Shown here one piece after another: positions 26,454 through 35,681 of a stretch of 62,872 nucleotides of DNA. Position 1 is the stretch's first letter; the number at the start of each line of letters is the position of its first letter. The stretch is from NCBI GenBank assembly GCA_000739535.1, contig DF820470.1, positions 119,581 through 182,452 of the forward strand. The letters are read 5' to 3'. Under the pieces are notes generated by a model. The model was not told where the DNA came from. It saw nothing but the letters and a program-made list of their open reading frames with translations, and did no database searches. Position numbers and translations under genes: made by a program. This DNA comes from Candidatus Vecturithrix granuli (lineage in GTDB: Bacteria; Moduliflexota; Moduliflexia; Moduliflexales; Moduliflexaceae).

Positions 26454-27458
26454 ATGAGTATTGCAAAGGGAGATAAAAAATGTATTTTGTTTGTATTAAC
26501 GGTTGATACAGAAGAAGAGTGGGATTGGGATAAGGAGTTTCCAACAGGGACCCCTGCTGTCCAAAATATTCACAGGATTCCAAAATTTCAGTCGTTCTGT
26601 CATGAGTTAGGAATAAAACCGACCTATTTCATTGATTACGCAGTGATTTCCGATCAATCAAGTCGCCAATATTTTCAAAAGCCTTTTGAAAAAGGAGAGT
26701 GTGAACTTGGTTCCCATCTTCATACCTGGGTGACTCCTCCTATTGAGGAGAGCATCCATGAGAAAAATACTCACGCTATTAACCTGCCTTCAGAGCTTGT
26801 TAAAAGGAAATTGAGAACTTTAACTCAAAAATTTGAAGCAACTTTTGGAGTATGCCCACAGGTGTTTCGTTCCGGAAGATGGGGTGTAAATGGTGCCCTA
26901 TTACAGATGTTGATCGAAGAAGGGTATCACATAGATTCTAGTGTCTATCCATTTTATGCTGATTCGACATTTTCCTATTATGAGGCTCCTGGTATTCCCT
27001 ATTGGCCGGATTTGGAAATATGTACGCACGAGAGCAGCCAGAAGGAAATATTTGAGATTCCCGTAACATCTGGTTTTAATCATCCCTCTTTTACAAGATG
27101 TCACCGGATTCATCAATTTCTCGCAAAGAAACCCTGGAATCTGATTCATGGGGTTGGGATTTTATGGAATCTTCAGCTTCTGAGAAAACTCCAATTAAGC
27201 CCTGAACTTACAGATATACATGATATGATCACTCTAATTCATGCCTGTCTGAAACGTGGTCATCAAATTATTCATATGTTTTTACATAGTTCTAGTTTGC
27301 TTCCAGGAGGTTCTCCGTATGTTCGTACTGAAGATGATGAGCGAAAGTTTTATCAGAGTATTGCTGATGTAGTTCACTATTTGAAAGATCAGACTGATGT
27401 CAGTTTTTGTACCTTGACAGAGGCGAAACAGCATTATTTACAGGAGGAAAATGCATGA
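26454..27458 (+). CDS. WalW-type polysaccharide deacetylase-like protein
   Basis: Protein of 334 aa with a NodB-like TIM-barrel signature: VLTVDTEEEWDWD provides the first Asp, ELGSHLHTW the metal-binding histidines, and FRSGRWG the substrate-binding loop. This pattern fits the WalW/COG0726 deacetylases of polysaccharide loci, which remove N-acetyl groups from sugars. No signal peptide is present, so it probably acts on cytoplasmic intermediates. The final TGA overlaps the carbamoyltransferase start as ATGA, forming an operon. A GAGGG stretch sits 9-13 bases before the ATG. Confidence 0.75.
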   Translation: MSIAKGDKKCILFVLTVDTEEEWDWDKEFPTGTPAVQNIHRIPKFQSFCHELGIKPTYFIDYAVISDQSSRQYFQKPFEKGECELGSHLHTWVTPPIEESIHEKNTHAINLPSELVKRKLRTLTQKFEATFGVCPQVFRSGRWGVNGALLQMLIEEGYHIDSSVYPFYADSTFSYYEAPGIPYWPDLEICTHESSQKEIFEIPVTSGFNHPSFTRCHRIHQFLAKKPWNLIHGVGILWNLQLLRKLQLSPELTDIHDMITLIHACLKRGHQIIHMFLHSSSLLPGGSPYVRTEDDERKFYQSIADVVHYLKDQTDVSFCTLTEAKQHYLQEENA

Positions 27459-29278
27459 GAATTCTTGGGATTTCACCACTTGATAAAAACACAACCATCT
27501 GTCTTGTTGAAGATGGGAAAATTATTGCGGCAATGGGAGAAGAACGATTTAGTCGCCAGAAAATGCACTCTGGATTTCCGCATCTTGCGTTACAAGAGCT
27601 TTTCACGACATATCGGCTGACTGCTGATGATATCGATTATGTGGCCTATGCCTTTTTTGATGCTGACACAGAAAAACAGATGATGCAGCAATCTCAGCAG
27701 TGGTATCAGGAGAAAATGAGTCAAACTTCTTCTAAAGAGATTTTTTCAAAATTTCGAAATCTCCCTGCTTATAGGGAAAAATTTTTTCATATCCCAGGGC
27801 TTTCTCAAGACAAATTATATATGAAAAAACCCTGGCACATGAACTTGTTTTATACACTTGCCAGTACATTGAATTTTTTGGGGAATGCGATTCAACAGCG
27901 CTATTTTGATTTGTGGATCGCAGATGCCTTTGCTGATCATGCTCAATATCAAACCGAACTACTCCAGAATTTACAAAAATTCGGACTCACAGAAAAACTT
28001 GTTCGTTTTGATCACCATCTCTGTCATTCTGCCAACGCCTATTACACCTCTGGATTTGACGAAGCCCTGATAGTGACGCTTGATGGGTATGGCAGTGGAT
28101 TGGCCGGAAGTATTGCTGTGGGAAAAAATGGTAAGATCGAACGTATTCATGGAATGCGCTATCCGGTCAGTTTGGGAGAATTTTATGAGCGTGTCACCTC
28201 GTCGTTGGGATTTCGTCCCGGGCGTCACGAGGGGAAGATCGTCGGACTTGCCGCTTATGATGATCCGAATATTTTATTTGAGACGGTGCGCTCATTTTTT
28301 GAGGTGAAAGATGGAGAAGTGTTGTATAAGCTGCCTCATAATTTCTTCCTGGTGCGCTATCTGGCTTCTCGTTACCCCAAACCGACTGTCGGATCTGCCT
28401 TTCAAAAAGTTCTTGAAGATGTATCATGTGAATATGTGAGTTATTATCAGAAACAGACTGGCTTGAAAAATATTGTGGTATCTGGCGGGGTGGTCGCAAA
28501 TGTAAAAGCGAATCAGCGGTTGTTTGAAATTCCTGGCATTGAAAAAATCTTTATTCACCCGGCCATGGGCGACGATGGGTGTTGTGTCGGAGCGGCCTTA
28601 TTGCTGACAAGCCAAAAACAAGATTTGAAACCGTATGAACTGAAAGATGTATATTTGGGGCCTGGTTATACTGAAGAAGAAATGGAAGAGGCCCTGAAAC
28701 AAGAAGGACTTGTTGCTGAAAGACCGGAGAATTTACCCAAACGTGTCGCTGAACTTCTGGTTGATGGTAAAATCGTCGCTCGTTTTAATGGACGAATGGA
28801 ATATGGCCCCCGTGCTCTGGGCAACCGTACAATCATGTATCATGCCAAAGATCCCAGTGTGAATCTCTGGCTGAACACGCAGCTCAAACGTACGGAATTT
28901 ATGCCCTTTGCGCCTGCTACACTATATGAGCATCGGGAAAAATGCTATAAAAACATCCAGGGCGCTGAATATGCCGCCAATTTTATGACGATTACTTTTG
29001 ATTGTACGGATTTCATGATAAAACAGTGTCCGGCGGCCGTTCACGTGGATAAAACTGCTCGCCCGCAACTCGTTCGCAAAGAGGTCAATGAAAGTTTCTA
29101 TCAGATCATTGAAGAATACTATAAACTCACCGGAAATCCTTCGATTATTAATACGAGTTTTAATATGCACGAAGAGCCGATTGTCTGTACGCCGTTTGAT
29201 GCTATTCGAGCTTTCAAACTAGGACATTTACATTATTTGGCGATGGGCCCTTTCCTGGTAAAAGGAGAGGAAGTCTAG
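27455..29278 (+). CDS. NodU/CmcH-family carbamoyltransferase
   Basis: Protein of 607 aa. The N-terminal ASKHA domain starts ILGISPLDKNTTICLVEDG and contains DHHLCHSANAYY and VTLDGYGSG, the metal and ATP site of the TsaD/HypF-related fold. The C-terminal Carbam_trans_C domain shows RMEYGPRALGNR and NTSFNMHEEPIV. The family transfers carbamoyl from carbamoyl phosphate, via carbamoyl adenylate, to a hydroxyl such as a sugar O-group. The ATG at 27455 is chosen because AGGAGG precedes it and it overlaps the upstream stop (ATGA); longer forms lack these. It likely decorates the locus polysaccharide. Confidence 0.85.
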   Translation: MRILGISPLDKNTTICLVEDGKIIAAMGEERFSRQKMHSGFPHLALQELFTTYRLTADDIDYVAYAFFDADTEKQMMQQSQQWYQEKMSQTSSKEIFSKFRNLPAYREKFFHIPGLSQDKLYMKKPWHMNLFYTLASTLNFLGNAIQQRYFDLWIADAFADHAQYQTELLQNLQKFGLTEKLVRFDHHLCHSANAYYTSGFDEALIVTLDGYGSGLAGSIAVGKNGKIERIHGMRYPVSLGEFYERVTSSLGFRPGRHEGKIVGLAAYDDPNILFETVRSFFEVKDGEVLYKLPHNFFLVRYLASRYPKPTVGSAFQKVLEDVSCEYVSYYQKQTGLKNIVVSGGVVANVKANQRLFEIPGIEKIFIHPAMGDDGCCVGAALLLTSQKQDLKPYELKDVYLGPGYTEEEMEEALKQEGLVAERPENLPKRVAELLVDGKIVARFNGRMEYGPRALGNRTIMYHAKDPSVNLWLNTQLKRTEFMPFAPATLYEHREKCYKNIQGAEYAANFMTITFDCTDFMIKQCPAAVHVDKTARPQLVRKEVNESFYQIIEEYYKLTGNPSIINTSFNMHEEPIVCTPFDAIRAFKLGHLHYLAMGPFLVKGEEV

Positions 29279-29447
29279 GCTTTCAAGAATAGGTGGTTAT
29301 TCCTGCTCTCTGAACGCGATCTGAAAATCTTTTCCCAGGAGGAAAACTGGCGTATTCGCTGCAAAAAACCTCTCGCGGGATGAGAGGCGGAAAAAAGTTT
29401 CGAGTTCACTGGAAATATGAAATTTTGGCATAACAGGGAGGTTTGGT

Positions 29448-30212
29448 ATGTATGAAAAAATGGAACCATTAAAAATTTCAACAGTGTGTGCGAATATCCC
29501 TGATCTTGATGCGGTATTGAGTGTATTGTACACCCGCCTGAAACTTGCCCCATTTTTACGATTTGATTTAGAGGCCACTGAAGGAGTTACTCCTGTCGCA
29601 TTCATCCGAATTGGTGAACATACTATGGAGCTTTTGGGGCGTATAAAGGGAGAACGCCCCCAAAGCGGAGTTATTCACTGTGTTGAAATTGAGGCTCCTG
29701 GACAGGAAAAGACAGAAATTGAACTTGCTCCGGAAACAATCCTTCGTTGTTGTCCCGGAGAACAAATTCGACTCAGGGCGATAGAGATTATGACTTCTCT
29801 ACCCAAAGAAGATGCTGCCGCTTTCATTGATTATACAGGAGCAACAATGGCTGGCCCAGAGAATTCTCTCGATTTATGCGGGATAGCCATCCGGCTTGTT
29901 GAGACAGAAGGGATCCCCCCAAAAGAATTGCCAGGATTGTTCTTTCCAGGATGGCACCGATTGAGTGTGCATGTCCCTTCAGTAAGTGAGTCTTACGAGA
30001 CAATGTCGGCAAGTGGGAGTAGTCTGGAAAGTCTGGTTGAACCATTTCAGGTCATGCCAGGTCACAAGGAAGCGATGCTCTCGCTCCCGTCACATGTGAT
30101 CCTTCAACTGACTGAGGAGTCTTTCTTGAAAATGACCCCTTCGCTCGCAGTGGAATGGGTAAAAAGCAAATTTTCAGGGCATCGGATGAGATTTAATACA
30201 AGGGGAAAATAG
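29448..30212 (+). CDS. Uncharacterised protein, possible VOC (glyoxalase) fold
   Basis: Protein of 254 aa that I do not recognise firmly. Two halves each start with a strand-helix pattern (STVCANIPDLDAVLSVLY; GWHRLSVHVPSVSESYETM) that recalls the paired beta-alpha-beta-beta-beta modules of vicinal-oxygen-chelate proteins. There is no signal peptide. A GGGAGG Shine-Dalgarno precedes the ATG. It lies 169 bases downstream of the carbamoyltransferase in the same direction and probably belongs to that operon. Any enzymatic role is conjecture. Confidence 0.45.
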   Translation: MYEKMEPLKISTVCANIPDLDAVLSVLYTRLKLAPFLRFDLEATEGVTPVAFIRIGEHTMELLGRIKGERPQSGVIHCVEIEAPGQEKTEIELAPETILRCCPGEQIRLRAIEIMTSLPKEDAAAFIDYTGATMAGPENSLDLCGIAIRLVETEGIPPKELPGLFFPGWHRLSVHVPSVSESYETMSASGSSLESLVEPFQVMPGHKEAMLSLPSHVILQLTEESFLKMTPSLAVEWVKSKFSGHRMRFNTRGK

Positions 30213-30346
30213 TGCTCAGATATAAGGTCGGTCGTTTGTAGATATTGTCAATGTCGGACTTAGGATGGGCAATCGCATTGCACGTTAAGGGTAACAACTT
30301 GTGAACCTGCAACATTATAGACGCTGGTTATTCCGCCCCTACTTTC

Positions 30347-30401
30347 AACCACAGATTTCACAGATTTTTAGTGATCGGTAGAATCTGTGCAATCTGTGGT
30401 T
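30347..30401. repeat. Palindromic repeat, left of Uma2 gene
   Basis: AACCACAGATTTCACAGATT (30347-30366) and AATCTGTGCAATCTGTGGTT (30382-30401) are inverted with one mismatch in 20. The same vocabulary of CAGATTTCACAGAT and AATCTGTGGTTT recurs at 31011-31058 on the other side of the Uma2 gene. Confidence 0.8.
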
Positions 30402-30414
30402 TGGTCCCTCGCCT

Positions 30415-30972
30415 TTAATCTATGCGTACGCGGCGATACAGAGCGTCCAGAGGTATTGTCAGTCTGACGGATTCCAGGTAAATCTCGCCGCTGCGATACT
30501 TTTCCGGCTGCCACTCGCGGCTGCGGCGAAAAAGCGTCGCTTCCTTCATTTCCTGTTCGAGCAGTAGATATTCCTGAAGCGTAGGAATCTGCTGATACGC
30601 CCAGAATTTTTCAAACCGATCCTGTCGTTCGGTGGAAGATGAGATCACCTCGATGATAAGACAGGGTTTTTCCCGATAATATGCCTTCCGATCATTGTCC
30701 GCGCAACTCACAACCACATCAGGATAGTAAAACAGAAGTTTGCGTGGCAAACGAATTCGGACTTTCATATCCGCTACAAACACTTCACACTCGTCTGGCA
30801 AATTTTGATTCAAAAAAGCGTTTGCATTTGAACTAATCAGATTATGCTTATCGCTTGCGCCAGCCATCGCATACACCTGACCATCCATGTATTCATGGCG
30901 GATCGTGCTTGCCTCTTCGCCGGTCAAATAGTCCTCTTCGCTGATAACATATACAGGTTGCGGTAATGCCAT
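30415..30972 (-). CDS. Uma2-family (DUF820) endonuclease-like protein
   Basis: Protein of 185 aa in the PD-(D/E)XK superfamily. Uma2 landmarks are the LTGEEASTIRHEYMDGQVYAM start, a YYPDVVVSCAD motif (D of the catalytic core) and PCLIIEVISSSTERQDR with E-x-x-S in place of ExK. The family is common in cyanobacteria and filamentous bacteria, often in many copies; its biological role is not settled. The ATG at 30972 is chosen because GGGGAG lies upstream and it matches the family start. Palindromic repeats flank the gene on both sides, which suggests insertion as a unit between the VOC-like gene and asnB. Confidence 0.8.
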   Translation of the reverse strand: MALPQPVYVISEEDYLTGEEASTIRHEYMDGQVYAMAGASDKHNLISSNANAFLNQNLPDECEVFVADMKVRIRLPRKLLFYYPDVVVSCADNDRKAYYREKPCLIIEVISSSTERQDRFEKFWAYQQIPTLQEYLLLEQEMKEATLFRRSREWQPEKYRSGEIYLESVRLTIPLDALYRRVRID

Positions 30973-31010
30973 AACAATGCTGTCTCCCCTTCTCAGACCC
31001 CAGATGACCC

Positions 31011-31058
31011 AGATTTCACAGATGAAAAAATCTGTCACATCTGTTTAATCTGTGGTTT
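31011..31058. repeat. Palindromic repeat, right of Uma2 gene
   Basis: AGATTTCACAGAT (31011-31023) and ATCTGTTTAATCTGTGGTTT (31039-31058) repeat the left-hand element at 30347-30401 in the same orientation. The right end runs into the asnB stop codon. Confidence 0.75.
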
Positions 31059-32952
31059 ACAATTCCATAAATCGCCGGTACCACAGTTCAAACATCAGAA
31101 GAGTCCAGAAATTTGTTCCGAAATTTCGCTGCCCTGATTGGTGCTGTTGCCACATCTTTTCTACATACGCTGGTTGAAAAAATCCCCGACTATACGTTTT
31201 CGACGAAAGGAGTGTTTCCTGTGAAAAATCTTTTAATTCATTTCGAAACCATTTGTCAAGGGGGATCTCGAAACCATGTTTTTTTCGGTAAAGAATTTCT
31301 GGCGGCAGATAGGGCGTCAGAGCTTTCTTCAAAATATACTTTTTTTCTTGTCCGTGCAGTTTGAAGCGAACTGGAATCGTTGCGACAAATTCCATAAATT
31401 TATGATCCAACATTGGTGCTCGTACTTCCAACGAATTTGCCATACTCATGCGATCAACTTTGACCAAAATATCCCCTGGAAGGTAGTTTTTGATGTCCAC
31501 ATATTGCATTTTCGATAAGGGATCATCTGTATCAGCTTTCTTGTAAAACTGTTCAATCACGGTAAAGGGATCATATCCGTGGATACTGCGTTTGAAATCT
31601 TCACTCAATAGCTGATTTTGCTCGTGTTGCGTCAGATATGTATTCGTTCGATAAAATCCATGCGCATGAGAAAGCGTGAGATTCGTTAAGAAAAATTTTC
31701 CCCGTAAATATTGCGGCAGCCAATCCCACTGCGGATAGATATTCGCCAGTGGGGTAATGATTGCCTGTTTTATCACGTTCGGAATACGAGTCCGCAGAGC
31801 ATGTTCCAGCATGTCTATTGAATATTTCGCATAGCCTGCAAAATTTTCATCCCCTGCGTCGCCAGCCAGAGCCACTGTCACTTTTTCTCTTGAGAGCTTC
31901 GACACATAGTAGGTAGGGACAGCCGATGAATCGGCAAAGGGTTCATCAAAATGCCAGACAATTTTGTCCAGAATACCTAGAGCATCAGCTTTGACCACGC
32001 GTTCAAAGTGGTCGGTATGATATTGCTGGCTTACCTTACGCGCAAAGTCCAGTTCGTTAAATTGACGTTCTTCAAATCCGATTGATGTCGTAATAACCTG
32101 GCCTTTCGTTGATTGCGCCATCATCGCAACCACGCCGCTGGAATCGATCCCGCCGCTTAAAAAAGCTCCCAGAGGCACGTCACTCATCAAACGAATCCTG
32201 GTCGCTTCCTCAAACAGTTCAATCAGTTTTTCACAAAAATAGGATTCATTATGTTGCTCTTCCACGCGAGCAAACGAAAGATCCCAATATTCATAAGGTC
32301 CATGAATTCCTGTTGGTTTACAGACCAGATAATGTGCCGGGGGAAGTTTATAAATATGTTTGAAGATGGTTTTCGGAGCAGGAACATACAAATACATGAG
32401 ATAATCATATAGTGCTTCATAGTTAATTTCTTTTGGGATGGTCGGATCCTGGAGTAAACATTTTAACTCCGAACCAAATACAATTCGGTAGTCATCCGCA
32501 TAATAATAAATCGGTTTTTTGCCTAATCGATCTACTGCTAAAAAAAGCTGCTGCTGTTGCTCATCCCAAATCGCAAAGGCAAACATCCCACGCAGATATT
32601 GCACGCATTGCTCACCATATTCACGATATAAATAGATAATGACTTCTGTATCGGTTTTTGAATGAAATTTATGCCCTCGTTGCTGGAGATTTTCGCGATA
32701 ATCCAGGTAATTGTAGATTTCCCCGTTAAACACAATAGCAAATTGGCGGTCGAGAGAAAACATCGGCTGTCGTCCAGCTTCCGAGAGATCGATGATACTC
32801 AAGCGGCGATGTCCCAGACCAATATTATCCTTGACATACACACCATCCGCATCTGGCCCACGATGTTGGATTATATCAGTCATACGCTGAACTAATTCGG
32901 GATCAACGCCTTTTGACCCTCTAAAATTATAACTTCCTGCAATTCCACACAT
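31057..32952 (-). CDS. asnB: Glutamine-dependent asparagine synthase-like amidotransferase
   Basis: Protein of 631 aa. The N-terminal Ntn glutaminase begins with Met-Cys-Gly (C2 nucleophile after Met removal), followed by HRGPDADG and FNGEIYNY. The synthetase domain shows the PP-loop GAFLSGGIDSS and VDRMSMANSLEVRAP. AsnB-type enzymes make asparagine, but copies inside polysaccharide loci often amidate sugars or PEP-CTERM-associated substrates, so the true substrate here is open. AAGGAA precedes the ATG. The C-terminus WYRRFMEL ends within a flanking repeat. Confidence 0.85.
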   Translation of the reverse strand: MCGIAGSYNFRGSKGVDPELVQRMTDIIQHRGPDADGVYVKDNIGLGHRRLSIIDLSEAGRQPMFSLDRQFAIVFNGEIYNYLDYRENLQQRGHKFHSKTDTEVIIYLYREYGEQCVQYLRGMFAFAIWDEQQQQLFLAVDRLGKKPIYYYADDYRIVFGSELKCLLQDPTIPKEINYEALYDYLMYLYVPAPKTIFKHIYKLPPAHYLVCKPTGIHGPYEYWDLSFARVEEQHNESYFCEKLIELFEEATRIRLMSDVPLGAFLSGGIDSSGVVAMMAQSTKGQVITTSIGFEERQFNELDFARKVSQQYHTDHFERVVKADALGILDKIVWHFDEPFADSSAVPTYYVSKLSREKVTVALAGDAGDENFAGYAKYSIDMLEHALRTRIPNVIKQAIITPLANIYPQWDWLPQYLRGKFFLTNLTLSHAHGFYRTNTYLTQHEQNQLLSEDFKRSIHGYDPFTVIEQFYKKADTDDPLSKMQYVDIKNYLPGDILVKVDRMSMANSLEVRAPMLDHKFMEFVATIPVRFKLHGQEKKYILKKALTPYLPPEILYRKKHGFEIPLDKWFRNELKDFSQETLLSSKTYSRGFFQPAYVEKMWQQHQSGQRNFGTNFWTLLMFELWYRRFMEL

Positions 32953-33102
32953 TATATATTTCCTTAGTCAAAGTAAGAAATCAGGATATAGTACACCGCA
33001 GATTTATCAAATTCTGCAATAATACGTCTGCTATACTTGCACACCAGTCCTAAAAAATAAAAAGAAAACCCATTATTTGCGTGAACTCTTTTTCGTCTGA
33101 CG

Positions 33103-34239
33103 TTATCTGGCTACCTTAAAATATAGATCAGTATATGCTTTCACCATAAGATCTAAAGAGAAGTTGATTTCGACCCATTTTTTTCCTGCCAGGCCCATCT
33201 TATGTCGCATTTTGGTATCTTGAAGAAGTTTAATTAGCATATTTGCCATTTCCTCAGCATTATTGCTTTCAACTAAAAATCCGGTTTCATGTTCCCTAAC
33301 CACCTCCGGATTTCCTCCGACTCGAGTTGCAACGATGGGCAACCCCGCCCCCATTGCTTCAAGCAAAGTTACCGATGTGCCTTCACTAAATGAAGATAAG
33401 GCAAAAATATCAAAAACATGTAATAACTCTGAGATATCAGATCTAGCTCCAAGAAAACGGACTTTATCGGTAAGATCACGCGATTGAACGATGTTCCTCA
33501 ACCTTTCTTCTTCCGGTCCATCTCCAACTATGATGAGATAAGTTTCAGGCAAATGTTGCAATATCTGTTCAAATGCCTGAAGTAGAATCGGATGATTTTT
33601 AATAGGATCCAGACGTGCCACAATTCCGATAACATTGTAATGAGGCTGCAAGCCCAATTCACGTTTTTTAGTGAGAGGATCGCCTACGTGAGAAAATTGT
33701 TTGAGATCGATTCCATTATAAATCACCTTAATTTTATGCGCTGGAAAATTTTCATATTTGATAAGACTTTCTTTTGTACTTTCAGAAATCGTCACAATTT
33801 CATCGGTGAAACGGCTTAAAATGGGATTAATAAGAACTCGCTTAATTTTCCTCTGATCCGGATAAAATCTGCCATGTTCTGTAAATATTAACCTGGGTTT
33901 TTGCTCTGCCTGAATAAGCCTACTATATAAAGAGGCCATAAGACCATAAAAATAGGGAGTGTATTGATGCGCATGGATAACATCAATCCGCTCTTGTTGG
34001 ATGACGCCGTTAATTCGTTTTACGAGTCCCCAATCAATTCCTGACTTTCTGTTAAGGAGATATATTGGATATCCGTGATGTTGTAATTCTTCTCCAAAAT
34101 GTCCTAATTTATCAAAGCAGCAAATCACGGGCGATACACGTAGTTTATCTATTCGCTGCACAATATCATAGACTAGTTTTTCAGTTCCGCCAAAAACTAA
34201 GCTCAGAACTAGCTGGATCACTCGTAGAGGGGTATGCAT
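33103..34239 (-). CDS. GT4-family glycosyltransferase
   Basis: Protein of 378 aa with a GT-B fold. LSLVFGGTEKLVYDIV is the N-terminal acceptor domain loop, GIVARLDPIKNHPILLQAF and FSEGTSVTLLEAMGAGLPIV carry the donor-site Lys and E-x7-E motif. It resembles the exosortase-A-associated GT4 proteins of surface polysaccharide loci. AAGGA precedes the ATG. The gene begins 29 bases after the stop of the O-ligase-like gene (34269), so both are likely co-transcribed. Specificity cannot be told from sequence. Confidence 0.85.
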   Translation of the reverse strand: MHTPLRVIQLVLSLVFGGTEKLVYDIVQRIDKLRVSPVICCFDKLGHFGEELQHHGYPIYLLNRKSGIDWGLVKRINGVIQQERIDVIHAHQYTPYFYGLMASLYSRLIQAEQKPRLIFTEHGRFYPDQRKIKRVLINPILSRFTDEIVTISESTKESLIKYENFPAHKIKVIYNGIDLKQFSHVGDPLTKKRELGLQPHYNVIGIVARLDPIKNHPILLQAFEQILQHLPETYLIIVGDGPEEERLRNIVQSRDLTDKVRFLGARSDISELLHVFDIFALSSFSEGTSVTLLEAMGAGLPIVATRVGGNPEVVREHETGFLVESNNAEEMANMLIKLLQDTKMRHKMGLAGKKWVEINFSLDLMVKAYTDLYFKVAR

Positions 34240-34268
34240 AATTTTTCCTTATCACAGATTGGTGTTAG

Positions 34269-35681
34269 TTAGGCATAAATACGTCTTCTAATAGGATATT
34301 CCTCTATCTCTTCTTCATCCTCTTTTCCTAGCTCGATCTGTTTTTGAGCCGATTTTCCTATGTTGGCAACAACACCTGAAAGTGTTAGAGTCCAGTAGAA
34401 AAAGTCAATAAATTCAAGTGTTACAAACATCACCGCAATGCAAAATCCGATGATCCCAGTTTCTATCGCCCAGGCATAAAGATGGATATTAACGCCATCT
34501 ACAAATTTAGGATATTTTTTGGGGATATTGTGTGCCTGGCGAATGACATAAAAAATAAGAAATAGGTATGTTGGAAATACCAGGAGACCTCCTCCTAGAA
34601 GAAAATTGAGAAAGGTATTGTGCATTTGTTTACCCCCCTGTGCAATCTGGACAAATTCATCAGGTTCAAGGTATGCTCTGATTTCATCTATATGATAATC
34701 TTTATAGATAAGATAAAAACAGTTCATTCCAACCCCGGTAAGCCAATACTCTGGATGTGTCCTATAGATAAAAAGTGCAGCTTTCCATATAACTACTCTG
34801 CCACTAGCAGAAGACTCATATTTAACTTCTCCTGTGTCCTCACTTTCCTGTCCTAACATTGTTTTCAGACGTTCTGTATAATCGCTGATATATTCTGGGG
34901 GCATAAATAATATAAAAATAAAAACCAATAATCCCCCAACTACAATTAATGCAAACAACGTTTTTATTTTCTGTGTTCCGGGTGAACGTAAAAAGATATA
35001 GGCATAGCTTCCTATTAAGGCCAAAAATGCTCCTCTTGATCCACCGAGAATGATGAAAATAATAAAAACGAGAGTTGAATATACTCCAAGAAATTTTATC
35101 AACTTATTTCTACTAAACATAAAATAATATCCCATTGGAATGTACAGCATATAGACTGCGGATAAATCATTAATGTCAAACAGGACAACCCCTCCTAATC
35201 CTTCCATCCGGCTATTTCCTCCAAATTTCTGTTGGATGCCCCACATTGCCAACAATGTCCACCATAGAACGGAAATTCCATAATATAATTCTAATTTCTT
35301 TGTTGTATTGATCGATTTTGAAATCAGAAAACAAAAAAGCACCACCCGAATAAACAAATTTGTCCATCGCCAGCTAAAAGCCGGAACAAGCGCATAAAAA
35401 TACACGATAATCATTTCTATAATCATGAGCACAAAAATTTTTATTTGGAACGGGAGCTTCGTGTATTCCAGTTTTAGCTTATTACTATGAATGATCCATG
35501 ATGTAAAAGTGGCAACTTGAGTTGCAAGGAATATTCGTCCTGTAGCACTTGTATCACCCCATAATAATTGCTCAGGTCGGATAATGTTAACAACTGCATA
35601 TAGAATAGTTCCATAAAAGGGATCGACAAAAATCAGAGGGATGGGACCCCAAAACATGACAATTAGAAATAATTTCCTCAT
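34269..35681 (-). CDS. Exosortase-A-associated O-ligase/Wzy-like membrane protein
   Basis: Protein of 470 aa with about ten to twelve membrane helices. The start (LFLIVMFWGPIPLIFVDPFYGTI and IIRPEQLLWG) fits the TIGR03097-type probable O-glycosylation ligase linked to exosortase A. A Wzy_C signature is present: GGSRGAFLALIG, then TGVGMNCF and HNTFLNFLLGGG around the large periplasmic loop. It would polymerise or transfer lipid-linked glycans in the periplasm. Its ATG overlaps the upstream gene by ATGA (35678-35681). The last 30 residues are acidic then basic and cytosolic. Confidence 0.8.
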   Translation of the reverse strand: MRKLFLIVMFWGPIPLIFVDPFYGTILYAVVNIIRPEQLLWGDTSATGRIFLATQVATFTSWIIHSNKLKLEYTKLPFQIKIFVLMIIEMIIVYFYALVPAFSWRWTNLFIRVVLFCFLISKSINTTKKLELYYGISVLWWTLLAMWGIQQKFGGNSRMEGLGGVVLFDINDLSAVYMLYIPMGYYFMFSRNKLIKFLGVYSTLVFIIFIILGGSRGAFLALIGSYAYIFLRSPGTQKIKTLFALIVVGGLLVFIFILFMPPEYISDYTERLKTMLGQESEDTGEVKYESSASGRVVIWKAALFIYRTHPEYWLTGVGMNCFYLIYKDYHIDEIRAYLEPDEFVQIAQGGKQMHNTFLNFLLGGGLLVFPTYLFLIFYVIRQAHNIPKKYPKFVDGVNIHLYAWAIETGIIGFCIAVMFVTLEFIDFFYWTLTLSGVVANIGKSAQKQIELGKEDEEEIEEYPIRRRIYA

